DNA of 64,000 nt, from the NCBI GenBank assembly GCA_026417555.1, contig JAOADA010000005.1, positions 60,041 through 124,040 of the forward strand. The letters are read 5' to 3'. Of the stretch, positions 45,068 through 52,743 are shown piece by piece; position 1 is the first letter of the stretch; every line of letters begins with the position of its first letter. The DNA comes from Brevinematales bacterium. GTDB lineage: Bacteria > Spirochaetota > Brevinematia > Brevinematales > Thermospiraceae. The notes under the pieces were generated by a model. The model searched no databases. It was not told where the DNA came from and saw only the letters and a list, made by a program, of their open reading frames with translations. Made by a program: the position numbers and the translations under genes.

Positions 45068-45868
45068 ATGGAAAATCTTTCTTATGAAGCTCTTCAGGCT
45101 ATGAGTGAAAAAGCGTGTGAAAAACTCTTCTTTCAGATCCGTTGGCCGAATGGGTTTGTTTGTCCCATCTGTGGCGGAAAAAAAGCAAAAAAGATTGCTA
45201 CTCGAAAGTTGTGGAGATGTACCACCTGTCATACCCATGTATCGCTAAAAAGCGGCACCGTTCTCCATAGTTCTCATCTCTCGATCAAACACTGGCTTAT
45301 GGCGGTTGCTTTGCTTGGTGAGGATGGGGGAATCTCAGCACAAAGCCTTAGGAAACGTCTTGGGGTTTCATACGAGACGGCTTGGCTTCTTCTTCACAAA
45401 ATACGGCAAGCTCTGAGGTACGTGAATGGGAAATCTTTTTCTCTTCTGATAACCACTGGCTTTCTTCTTCCAGGAATCCAGAAACAACAAAAAAGTATGG
45501 GAGGACCCTATCCTATGATTGAGGTAGGGTCTTTTGGAGGCTTTTTTCTGACACAGTTGACCCTTTTCCCTTCGAAAAAGCAGCCTCATTTTGGACTAAG
45601 CCGAGAAAACCTTTATCTTAGGCACAAGCGGGTATGGTTTCATCTTCCTGATTGGGCCTATGTGATGATAAGGGAAGCGAAGGTTCTTCTCTCTACCACC
45701 TACCATTATGGGTGTCGTCGGCATATGCAACGTTACCTTGATGAATTTAGTTACCGTTGGAACACTCCAAGGCACCGTCGTATCTCAGAACTTTTTCAGA
45801 CACTCATAACACCTGCGAGAAGAACCTACCGCGAGTTTGTTGAAGAACCTATGGTGCTTGTGGCTTAG
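45068..45868 (+). CDS. IS1595-like transposase with apparently lost catalytic core
   Basis: A 266-residue protein with a clear IS1595/ISXO2-type N-terminus: the zinc ribbon FQIRWPNGFVCPICGG ... LWRCTTCHTHVSLKSGTVLH (C-x2-C and C-x2-C), then WLMAVALLGEDGGISAQSLRKRLGVSYETAWLLLHKIRQAL. The C-terminus also fits (YHYGCRRHMQRYLDEFSYRWN). In between, the expected VDE-type first acidic residue with YIGG, the middle Asp and the N-x-x-E region are not recognisable, and the segment is shorter than usual. Promoter-like sequence, Shine-Dalgarno and intact frame remain. No terminal inverted repeats or target duplication were found. It may be decayed, or a retained DNA-binding derivative. Confidence 0.75.
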   Translation: MENLSYEALQAMSEKACEKLFFQIRWPNGFVCPICGGKKAKKIATRKLWRCTTCHTHVSLKSGTVLHSSHLSIKHWLMAVALLGEDGGISAQSLRKRLGVSYETAWLLLHKIRQALRYVNGKSFSLLITTGFLLPGIQKQQKSMGGPYPMIEVGSFGGFFLTQLTLFPSKKQPHFGLSRENLYLRHKRVWFHLPDWAYVMIREAKVLLSTTYHYGCRRHMQRYLDEFSYRWNTPRHRRISELFQTLITPARRTYREFVEEPMVLVA

Positions 45869-45906
45869 TGGATCGAAGGAGAGGTTTTTCTTATTACACT
45901 GCCTAT

Positions 45907-45935
45907 TTGAAAAAAACATTTTCCTTTGGTATACT
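45907..45935 (+). promoter_or_regulatory. Promoter of PEBP gene
   Basis: TTGAAA (45907-45912) and TATACT (45930-45935), 17-base spacer, about 30 bases before the ATG at 45965, which has AGGAGG upstream. Confidence 0.7.
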
Positions 45936-45964
45936 AAGAGTATATATTTTCTCAGGAGGTTGTG

Positions 45965-46423
45965 ATGAAAATAGAAAGCCCTGCTTTTCCTCATGGAGGG
46001 ATGATTCCTTCCCTCTATAGTTGTGACGGGGAAAATATTTCCCCGGAACTTGTCTGGAAAGATGTTCCTCCCCAAACAAAAAGCCTTGTCCTCTTGTGTG
46101 AAGACCCAGACGCCCCTATGGGACTTTTTGTCCATTGGATTGTTTTTAATATTCCTGCTTCTCTCTCGGGTTTCCCTGCAGGGGTGTCTACCAAAGAACT
46201 TCTTCGTCTTTCTATCAAACAGGGACGTACCGATTTTGGGAGTATTGGCTATGGTGGACCCTGCCCTCCTTCGGGAACCCATCGTTATTTTTTTCGATTG
46301 TATGCACTTGATAACCTCCTCTCCCTTGCTGAGGGAAGCAACCGAGCACAGGTCCTCAAGGCTATGGAAGGTCATGTTCTTTCTCATGCTGAACTCATGG
46401 GAACCTATCATAGAAAGAGGTAA
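45965..46423 (+). CDS. YbhB/YbcL family (PEBP) protein
   Basis: A 152-residue phosphatidylethanolamine-binding-protein-like (Raf kinase inhibitor-like) cytoplasmic protein. Conserved pieces are YSCDGENISPELVW, LCEDPDAPMGLFVHWIVFNIP (the DPDxP and ligand-pocket GxxVHW motifs), and GYGGPCPPSGTHRYFFRLYAL. The ATG at 45965 is preferred to the adjacent in-frame GTG at 45962 because of Shine-Dalgarno spacing. Bacterial members have no settled function. It is transcribed alone, converging with argH. Confidence 0.92.
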   Translation: MKIESPAFPHGGMIPSLYSCDGENISPELVWKDVPPQTKSLVLLCEDPDAPMGLFVHWIVFNIPASLSGFPAGVSTKELLRLSIKQGRTDFGSIGYGGPCPPSGTHRYFFRLYALDNLLSLAEGSNRAQVLKAMEGHVLSHAELMGTYHRKR

Positions 46424-46522
46424 GAGGAGAAAATACAGATTCTTTTCTGCACAAAAAAGAGTGTCTCATCTAAAAATATCCTTTGAGCTTTTTTGAGGGA
46501 AAGTTGTATGCACTTGGTCTTG

Positions 46523-46606
46523 TTCTCTCCTTTTCTCACAAAAAATAGCCATAATTCTTTATTTTTATTAGATTTAGAAAAATAAAATTTGAGAAAAAAG
46601 AGAGCA
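46523..46606 (+). repeat. 85-bp palindromic repeat, A-type
   Basis: Left arm GTTCTCTCCTTTTCTCA, right arm TGAGAAAAAAGAGAGC, centre with GCCATAATTCTTTATTTTT. First of two copies in the 580-base gap between the convergent PEBP gene and argH. Confidence 0.8.
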
Positions 46607-46810
46607 TTTATTCCTTTAGCATGATTTTGATGGCCGGACAAAAGAAGTCTTTGGGAGTTTTTCTCCTCTCAAAGGGAAAAACCTCTCACAAGTCGAGGCG
46701 AAAAGAGAGATCGTATGTTTTGGAAAAGTGGACAGGAAAGCTATCTGCAAGACAAGGTCACTGTACTCACAAAGAAAGTTCCCTTATCAGGAAGAGCATA
46801 TCTAAACTAT

Positions 46811-46895
46811 GTTCTCTCCTTTTCTCAAAAGAAACACTTCTAACTCTTTATTCCCAAAACGGATAGAAAAATACAATTTGAGAAAAGGAGAGAAC
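46811..46895 (+). repeat. 85-bp palindromic repeat, A-type
   Basis: Arms GTTCTCTCCTTTTCTCA and TGAGAAAAGGAGAGAAC, perfect complements including the GTT/AAC variant. About 204 bases separate it from the previous copy; the stretch between has no gene and I see no separate terminator, so these palindromes may be what ends transcription here. Confidence 0.85.
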
Positions 46896-47003
46896 ATCTC
46901 TCCCTCCACCAAAAAAGCTTATAACGCCGATGGGTTATCTAAAAGATCTTTGCCTTCATTGAAGGAACCATTCTTTTGTGGATCTCTTTTCACTCTTGAA
47001 GAG

Positions 47004-48359
47004 TCACTCCCCAAAAAGCCCTTCTAACTTCCCTTGAAACTCTTCTGCTTCTCTTGCCCAGAAAATCTCCTGAGTATGAATCTGTGCTCGCAGATCCTCA
47101 TAGCGGTACGTCAGTGGAGAACCAGGCGAAACCCTCTTTTCGAGACTTTCTTTGATGGTCTTTTCACTTACCTCGAGGGTTTCTATCTTCCCTGCGGCAT
47201 ATCGATACGCATCCCTAAAAGGAACTCCTGATTTTACTGCATCAAAAACGAGGTCCGTTGCAAAAATCCCCTTGGAAAGAGCCTTTTGAATATTCTCCTC
47301 TTGAAACCGAATATTTTCGAGGACAATTGCAAGGGCATCCAGGGTTTCAGAAACGATATCAAAACTCCGCATAAGCGGCTCTTTGGTTTCCTGCATATCC
47401 CTGTTATACCCAGAGAGCAGTCCTGTGGTGATACTTTTGATTTGTTGGCTGTATCCTTGAACTAGAGAAGCCCGAGCCCGAACAAGTTCCATTACATCAA
47501 GGTTGCGTTTTTGGGGCATCAGAGAACTCCCTGTAGTAATGGCAGGATTGGTTTCAATAAAGAGAAGTTCGTCCATATTCCAGGTGAGAAGATCAGCAGC
47601 AAGGCGGGAACCATCATGCATCCAGTTCCACAGAGCATCCACAATCATGGCCTCGATTTTTCCACGGGAGTTCTGCACGGCAAGGGGACTATACGCTACT
47701 CGGCCAAACCCCAAAAGCCGTGTTGTCATCTCTCTATCCAGGGGAAGAGGTACCCCAAACCCACTTCCTGTACCCAAAGGGTTTGCATCAATGAGCCTGT
47801 AAATGGCTTCAAGATGGGCAAGATTATCCATCCCCATCTCGATGAACCCAGCCATCCAAAATCCTACTGTCATAAGCATAGCCTGTTTAGTATGGGTATA
47901 TCCAGGCACTACGGTGTGGTAGTACGTCTCACCAAGGTCTGCCATTATTCGAAGGAGTTTCACTCCTTTACGGGCCACAGAAATAATATGATCCTTTTCA
48001 TAGAGACGAAGCACCACCATTACCTGATCATTTCTGCTTCGACCTGTATGGATCTTCTTGCCAACCTCTCCCAACGTCTCTGTTAATTGGTTTTCAAGTT
48101 TAGAGTGGATATCTTCATCTGATACCGCAAGTTGTAAAGTCCGACCATAGTGACGGAAAAGATCGGTGATAACCCGACGGATATCGTTGTATTCCTTTTC
48201 ACTCAAAACTCCGATTGAAGAAAGCATCGCTGCATGGGCAAGACTTGCGGCCATTTCATAGAAATAAAGTCTTCCATCCAAGAGATAATCCTGTCCCACC
48301 TCATAAGCTTCTATAAGGGGGTGAAGCCTTTCCCCTCCCTTTTCCCAGACCTTGGCCAT
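47004..48359 (-). CDS. argH: Argininosuccinate lyase
   Basis: ArgH (451 aa), last step of arginine synthesis, splitting argininosuccinate into arginine and fumarate. Family sequences include SDEDIHSKLENQLTE, HTGRSRNDQV, PGYTHTKQAMLMT and the superfamily signature GSSLMPQKRN. Third gene of the argF-GT2-argH run; starts 12 bases after the glycosyltransferase stop behind AAGGAGAAATCC. ArgG, the step between ArgF and ArgH, is not in the window. Confidence 0.97.
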   Translation of the reverse strand: MAKVWEKGGERLHPLIEAYEVGQDYLLDGRLYFYEMAASLAHAAMLSSIGVLSEKEYNDIRRVITDLFRHYGRTLQLAVSDEDIHSKLENQLTETLGEVGKKIHTGRSRNDQVMVVLRLYEKDHIISVARKGVKLLRIMADLGETYYHTVVPGYTHTKQAMLMTVGFWMAGFIEMGMDNLAHLEAIYRLIDANPLGTGSGFGVPLPLDREMTTRLLGFGRVAYSPLAVQNSRGKIEAMIVDALWNWMHDGSRLAADLLTWNMDELLFIETNPAITTGSSLMPQKRNLDVMELVRARASLVQGYSQQIKSITTGLLSGYNRDMQETKEPLMRSFDIVSETLDALAIVLENIRFQEENIQKALSKGIFATDLVFDAVKSGVPFRDAYRYAAGKIETLEVSEKTIKESLEKRVSPGSPLTYRYEDLRAQIHTQEIFWAREAEEFQGKLEGLFGE

Positions 48360-48371
48360 GGATTTCTCCTT

Positions 48372-49475
48372 TTATATTTTCCACTGGGTTTGAACCTTCA
48401 CATCAAACAAAACCAACACGAAAAAAACAATATTGAGTACCGTCCACAAAGGAAGATAAAAAAGATAAAAAATCACAAACTCCCACCAAACAAAACGCAT
48501 CCGAAAATGATGAGCCACTAAGCCATAACTCCCCAACGTAATTAAAAAAGAAATAAGAAAAGGAATATAATTTCCCCCCAGAAGAAAACTATACTGAATA
48601 AAGTTAAACAACAAGGCAGAAGTAAAACTCCAGGCGTGACTCACCAAAAAAACCAGTGAAGAGAGAATCCCCAGTCGGAAAACACGAAGAAGTACATAGG
48701 AAAGGATATACGCTACCATAGGAAGGATGAAAACACCAATAGCAAGAAGAAGAGAGGGCATAGAAAGTGTTTTTTTGAGTATTTCCCCAAAATACCGTTT
48801 GAACCACAAAACATTATTGAGTGCCCAGCGTTTTCGCTGATTCATCCACTCTTTTACCGTATCAGAAACCCCATTGGTTACTTTGAGTTCTGGTGGAAAG
48901 GCAAAACGTCCATGATGGAGAAACGATCGAGCCGCAAAATCCATATCTTCATTAATGACGCGATGAAATCCGCCCATTTTGTCAAACCACGCTTTGTGAA
49001 CAGCAAAGCAAGCCCCATTCATAGAAGGAGAATGCCCAGAAAGTTTTGCCAAGAGATATGTAGCCATAGTAAAACTCATAAACTCATAACTCATCATAGC
49101 AGAAACAAACGTATTCACCCTTGCTTCTTTTGGAAGCTCCACAATCTCATTATTCTCGAGATACACGGCCAACTTGCGAAAGAAATATTTATCCTGAGGA
49201 AACAGAATATCATTGTCAATAAACAAGAGCACATCTGTGTCAAGGGTCTGAACCACATCATTCAGAGACATCACCTTGCCCTTTTGCACCCCATTGTAGT
49301 GGACGCGTATATGGTTTCGATACAAATCCAACACATGCTCGATGGCCTCGTTGGTGGGACCATCGACCACAACAACAATCTCTTTGTCCGGATAATCAAA
49401 GAAAAGAATACGTTCCACAATTGTTTTGAGATCGCGTGGGTCTTTATAAACAGGAATCACAGCGGTAATTTTCAT
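48372..49475 (-). CDS. Membrane-associated family 2 glycosyltransferase
   Basis: A 367-residue processive-type glycosyltransferase. The N-terminal GT-A domain shows VIPVYKDPRDLKTIVERIL, DGPTNEAIE, the metal-binding IDNDI, INEDMDF and NQRKRWA (Q-x-x-R-W type); the C-terminal third has four hydrophobic helices (for example SLLLAIGVFILPMVAYILSYVLL). This layout resembles hyaluronan-synthase- and poly-N-acetylglucosamine-synthase-like enzymes, although the substrate cannot be told. It lies between argF and argH in one apparent operon, two bases after argF, an odd position with no metabolic link that I can see. Confidence 0.85.
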   Translation of the reverse strand: MKITAVIPVYKDPRDLKTIVERILFFDYPDKEIVVVVDGPTNEAIEHVLDLYRNHIRVHYNGVQKGKVMSLNDVVQTLDTDVLLFIDNDILFPQDKYFFRKLAVYLENNEIVELPKEARVNTFVSAMMSYEFMSFTMATYLLAKLSGHSPSMNGACFAVHKAWFDKMGGFHRVINEDMDFAARSFLHHGRFAFPPELKVTNGVSDTVKEWMNQRKRWALNNVLWFKRYFGEILKKTLSMPSLLLAIGVFILPMVAYILSYVLLRVFRLGILSSLVFLVSHAWSFTSALLFNFIQYSFLLGGNYIPFLISFLITLGSYGLVAHHFRMRFVWWEFVIFYLFYLPLWTVLNIVFFVLVLFDVKVQTQWKI

Positions 49476-49476
49476 C

Positions 49477-50403
49477 CTATGTCCTCATCAACGTATACAT
49501 GATGGCTTTTTGAATATGGAGCCGATTCTCTGCTTCATCCCATACGACAGAATGAGGGCCATCAATCACTTCTGAAACAACCTCTTCCCCTCGATGGGCA
49601 GGAAGACAATGCATAAAGATATACCCACTTTCTGCATACTTGGTGAGTGTCGTGTTTACCTGAAATGCTGCAAAATCTTTTTTTCGTTTCTCTGTTTCCT
49701 CTTCCTGTCCCATCGATGCCCATACATCGGTTGCAATGACTTCTGCATTCTTAACAGCCTCAAGAGGATCATGTGTGAGGAGAAGACGAGAGCCTGATAT
49801 CTTGGCATTCTCCTTCATCATCTCTATTACTCGCTCATCCATCTCATATCCCTCCGGCGTAGCACAGGAAAAATGAGCCCCAAGCCGAGTGGCAAGAAGA
49901 CCGAGGGCATGGGCCATATTGTTCCCATCCCCTACATAGCAAAACCTCACACCACGAATTCTACCTTTTTTTTCTACAATGGTCTGAAAGTCTGCCATGG
50001 CTTGACACGGATGAAGCCAATCAGAAAGTCCATTGATCACGGGAATAGTGGCGTGGCGAGCTAGTTCTTCAACACGGTCGTGGCCAAACGTCCGGATCAT
50101 AATCCCATCAACATACCGGGAAAGCACTCGTGCTGTATCGGCAATTGGCTCTCCTCGACCAAGTTGGATATCCCGACTACTGAGAAAAAGAGCTATACCC
50201 CCTAGTTCATACATCCCTACTTCAAAAGAAACCCTTGTTCTGGTGGAGGATTTCTCGAAGATCATGGCAAGCTTTTTTCCCTGAAGGGCTCGGCTGTAGC
50301 GAGATTTGTTCCGTTTCATCCGGATAGCAAGATCTATTATTTCCAAAAGTTGACTCTCAGAAAAATCCTGTGTCGTAAGAAAATCCTTGGGAAAAACTTT
50401 CAT
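49477..50403 (-). CDS. argF: Ornithine carbamoyltransferase
   Basis: OTCase (308 aa) forming citrulline from ornithine and carbamoyl phosphate. Carbamoyl-phosphate binding motif SSTRTRVSFE, DWLHPCQAMAD, and ornithine-site FMHCLPAHRG are all present. The ATG at 50403 follows an AAGG; the upstream open frame crosses the promoter and is excluded. First gene of the argF-GT2-argH unit. No ARG box was recognised. Confidence 0.97.
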   Translation of the reverse strand: MKVFPKDFLTTQDFSESQLLEIIDLAIRMKRNKSRYSRALQGKKLAMIFEKSSTRTRVSFEVGMYELGGIALFLSSRDIQLGRGEPIADTARVLSRYVDGIMIRTFGHDRVEELARHATIPVINGLSDWLHPCQAMADFQTIVEKKGRIRGVRFCYVGDGNNMAHALGLLATRLGAHFSCATPEGYEMDERVIEMMKENAKISGSRLLLTHDPLEAVKNAEVIATDVWASMGQEEETEKRKKDFAAFQVNTTLTKYAESGYIFMHCLPAHRGEEVVSEVIDGPHSVVWDEAENRLHIQKAIMYTLMRT

Positions 50404-50446
50404 CGCCTTGCTCCCTGCTTCCAAGCATAAAAATATAGAGTATATT

Positions 50447-50475
50447 AGTATAGGAAAAAAAACTATTTTTTGCAA
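50447..50475 (-). promoter_or_regulatory. Promoter of argF operon
   Basis: On the minus strand TTGCAA (50470-50475) and TATACT (50447-50452) with 17-base spacer, 44 bases before the ATG. Confidence 0.7.
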
Positions 50476-50558
50476 GAAAGACAAAAACGCATGTTCGCTT
50501 TGGTGAGAAAATACTCTCACACGGCGTCTTCTCTAGCCCAAAAGGGAGGAAGAAACAA

Positions 50559-50643
50559 GCTCTCTCCTTTGCTCAAAAATTTTATTTCTATTTCTTTTAT
50601 TCCCATTAAATTACAATATTTTTCTTTGAGAAAAGGCGAGAGC
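50559..50643 (+). repeat. 85-bp palindromic repeat, B-like
   Basis: Left arm GCTCTCTCCTTTGCTCA, right arm TGAGAAAAGGCGAGAGC; centre with TATTTCTTTTATTCCCATTAA as in B-type copies. It lies in the gap between the argF promoter and the end of the nitroreductase gene, exactly where the strand composition changes (see findings). Confidence 0.8.
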
Positions 50644-50783
50644 TTAAAAAACAGCACATGTTTTCAGGGAACGGGATTCGACCCATGCAAACCTCTCACA
50701 TGCTTCTCCTCTTAGAAAAGATACAGGAAGTTCTTCCATGATCAGAGTTCTTATGTTGTGTGGGATCAGGAAAGAAGGTTTCT

Positions 50784-51467
50784 TTATCGAAGAGGCTTTC
50801 CCACCGGGAGGAGGAGAAGAGGTTCAACAGAGGGCACGTCAAGAAGCTGTTTGACACCCTCCGTATCAAAAGCCCCTATCCAAACAGTCCCAAGCCCTAG
50901 AGAGGTAGCCTGAAGCCACATGTTTTCTGCTGCCGCTCCAATGTCTAAAGGTACATACAACTCTCCCCTTTTTCCGTATTTTTTGGTTGTTCTCTGAAAA
51001 ACAGCGGTAAAGACAAAAGTGACAGGGGCGCGAGCCACCGACTGTTGTCCTAAGGCTAGAGAAGAGAGTTTATGGCGATATTCTCCCTCCTTGAGTATGG
51101 TAAGGGAATGATTCCACCATTGATAATGGTAAATGCCGGGCTTGAGAGATTCCCCTTTGCTTACGACAAGATATATCTCAATCGGATAGAGCCCTCCTGC
51201 CGAAGGATGGGAACGGCTTGGGCCGGTGATACCATCAAGGGTTTTGCCTGCTGCTGCCCAAAGGAGTTGAGATACTTCCCCAAGGGTGAGAGGAATATCT
51301 TGGTATTCTCTGAGAGATTTTCTTCGGAAAATAGTTTCTTCGAGACTTGTTTCTCCTTTGAATGAGGGGGAGGGAAGAAGCCATTCTCTTTGTGAGTGCA
51401 TCGTTTGGGAATACCCTTGCTGTTCCACACACCACAGAAGAACAAGAAGAGAGATACTCTTGAGCAT
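50784..51467 (-). CDS. Exported SagB-type nitroreductase-like oxidoreductase
   Basis: A 227-residue flavin oxidoreductase-fold protein of the SagB/ThcOx nitroreductase group: RRKSLREYQDIPLTLGEVSQLLWAAAG, SHPSAGGLYPIEIYLV, LSSLALGQQSVARAPVTFV and AAENMWLQATSLGLGTVWIGAF. An N-terminal hydrophobic stretch (MLKSISLLVLLWCVEQQGYS) looks like a signal peptide, so the protein may be exported. The ATG at 51467 has AAAGGAGA upstream; the longer frame starts in AT-rich DNA. Substrate unknown. No peptide-modification partners nearby. Confidence 0.8.
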   Translation of the reverse strand: MLKSISLLVLLWCVEQQGYSQTMHSQREWLLPSPSFKGETSLEETIFRRKSLREYQDIPLTLGEVSQLLWAAAGKTLDGITGPSRSHPSAGGLYPIEIYLVVSKGESLKPGIYHYQWWNHSLTILKEGEYRHKLSSLALGQQSVARAPVTFVFTAVFQRTTKKYGKRGELYVPLDIGAAAENMWLQATSLGLGTVWIGAFDTEGVKQLLDVPSVEPLLLLPVGKPLR

Positions 51468-51659
51468 ATATATCTCCTTTTTTGAAAGATTGTGTTTGAA
51501 AGGTTTTTTCTTAAACATTATGATAAGCAAACATGAAAAGAAAAGCAAACCATACCTTTTTATGCTCTCCAAAGGCAAGAAGGTGCATAAAAAGAGTCCT
51601 TTGTATAGGTAAAACATACGCCCCTTTTTCAGAGAAAACGGTATTGTATTCATTTATAA

Positions 51660-51743
51660 GCTCTCTCCTTTTCTCACAAAAAAAACTTATAATTCTTTAT
51701 CCAAGTGAAAAATAGAAAAACCCGTTTTGAGAAAAGGAGAGAG
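51660..51743 (+). repeat. 85-bp palindromic repeat, A-type
   Basis: Arms GCTCTCTCCTTTTCTCA and TGAGAAAAGGAGAGAG, the last base of the right arm changed; centre with TTATAATTCTTTATCCA. Preceded by TTTATAA and followed about 45 bases later by TCTGGTTGTGCAAGAACG, a flank shared with 59042. It is the main content of the 439-base gap between the nitroreductase gene and the tRNA. Confidence 0.85.
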
Positions 51744-51861
51744 GAGGTTTTTTTACTTTATTTATTTCTTGAGTGCGTTCTCGTCTGGTTGTGCAAGAAC
51801 GTTGAATATACAGCGTTTGTGATCTCTCCCATAATAGCGTCTCAGAGTATCACAATTCTAT

Positions 51862-51890
51862 TTGACTTTTCCCAGAAAATATGCTATACT
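51862..51890 (+). promoter_or_regulatory. Promoter of tRNA-Val
   Basis: TTGACT (51862-51867) and TATACT (51885-51890), 17-base spacer, 16 bases before the tRNA. Confidence 0.8.
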
Positions 51891-51906
51891 ATATGCCTCG
51901 TATATT

Positions 51907-51981
51907 GGGCGCTTAGCTCAGTTGGTTCAGAGCACCTGCCTTACAAGCAGGGGGTCATAGGTTCGAATCCTATAGCGCCCA
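51907..51981 (+). tRNA. tRNA-Val (anticodon TAC)
   Basis: Cloverleaf is complete: acceptor stem GGGCGCT / AGCGCCC, D arm GCTCAGTTGGTTCAGAGC, anticodon arm CCTGC-CTTACAA-GCAGG with anticodon TAC, variable loop GGGTC, and T arm with GGTTCGAATCC. The discriminator base is A and CCA is not encoded. TAC reads valine GUN codons. Confidence 0.97.
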
Positions 51982-51987
51982 ATTTTC

Positions 51988-52743
51988 TTACCATTTTTTT
52001 CCTATCCCTATCTGAATCCTTCCACTATCCCAGTAACTGAGCCCTATTTCTCCATAGAAGAGAAGATCATGTATCTTTTTTTCCCAGAGGATGCGGGCGA
52101 TCTCCCACTCCTCATAGGTTTGGTAGAGTCTTATCTCATACCCAATCCCTAGCTCTTTGGATCTTTCCCACACCCAGAGACCGGCCAGTATTTTTGGATT
52201 GGTAGACCACTCTCCTCTGGCATACCATTGCCAAAAGCATTGAAGAAACCATATCCCATGGGAGATTTCGAGGTATACCTCGCGAGAGCTATAACCAACA
52301 TTACCACGCCACTCCTGCCACTGTAACAGAAGTGAGGTATGCCACACTATGTTTTGACTCTCGTATTGTCCTATCTGGCGGTGGTGGATTTCGCATCCTC
52401 CGTAGATGTGCCAAAAACCCTTGTGGAAACCCATACAGAACGCTCCCGTCCATTGTTGGGGGACAAGAGTTTCCCTGTACTGGTAACCATAATCTCTTCC
52501 TTCTATCACATGGTATTCTTCCCAGTACGTGTACTTCCCAATGGCAAACAAAAAGTATGGTTCTTGGTTGTAGCCTGTCCATAGGCCAAAGGAAGTTCTC
52601 CCAAGGATGCGCTCTGTTTCTATCCCTGTCCACAAACCAGCAGAGAGATCCTTTTTTATTTGACCAAAACCCAGCGATACACCGATCGTCCCCCATAGGA
52701 GACAAGGATACAGTAGAGACCGGAAGTGGTGGGGGTATGCCAT
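51988..52743 (-). CDS. Exported W/Y-rich protein, probable outer-membrane barrel
   Basis: A 251-residue protein very rich in Trp, Tyr and Gly with alternating patterns (GLWTGYNQEPYFLFAIGKYTYW, ILAGLWVWERSKELGIGYEIRLY) and short turns, as in an outer-membrane beta-barrel, though it ends in GKKW. The N-terminal 26 residues look like a signal peptide. The start is uncertain: the ATG at 52743 lies 88 bases inside the preceding gene, and no good downstream alternative that retains the signal peptide is visible. Third gene of the operon starting at 55252. Function unknown. Confidence 0.6.
   Translation of the reverse strand: MAYPHHFRSLLYPCLLWGTIGVSLGFGQIKKDLSAGLWTGIETERILGRTSFGLWTGYNQEPYFLFAIGKYTYWEEYHVIEGRDYGYQYRETLVPQQWTGAFCMGFHKGFWHIYGGCEIHHRQIGQYESQNIVWHTSLLLQWQEWRGNVGYSSREVYLEISHGIWFLQCFWQWYARGEWSTNPKILAGLWVWERSKELGIGYEIRLYQTYEEWEIARILWEKKIHDLLFYGEIGLSYWDSGRIQIGIGKKW

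Noticed and set aside
45068..45868. Palindromes as terminal inverted repeats of the IS1595-like element
   Set aside because: The copies nearest the gene are not placed symmetrically and their ends do not resemble IS1595-family ends; most copies lie far from any transposase.
32966..46895. CRISPR array
   Set aside because: Copies are hundreds to thousands of bases apart, differ in sequence, are interrupted by genes, and no cas gene is present.
32966..46895. Integron attC sites with cassettes
   Set aside because: The arms lack the GTTRRRY/RYYYAAC core sites, gene orientation is mixed, spacers do not hold single cassettes, and no integrase is seen.
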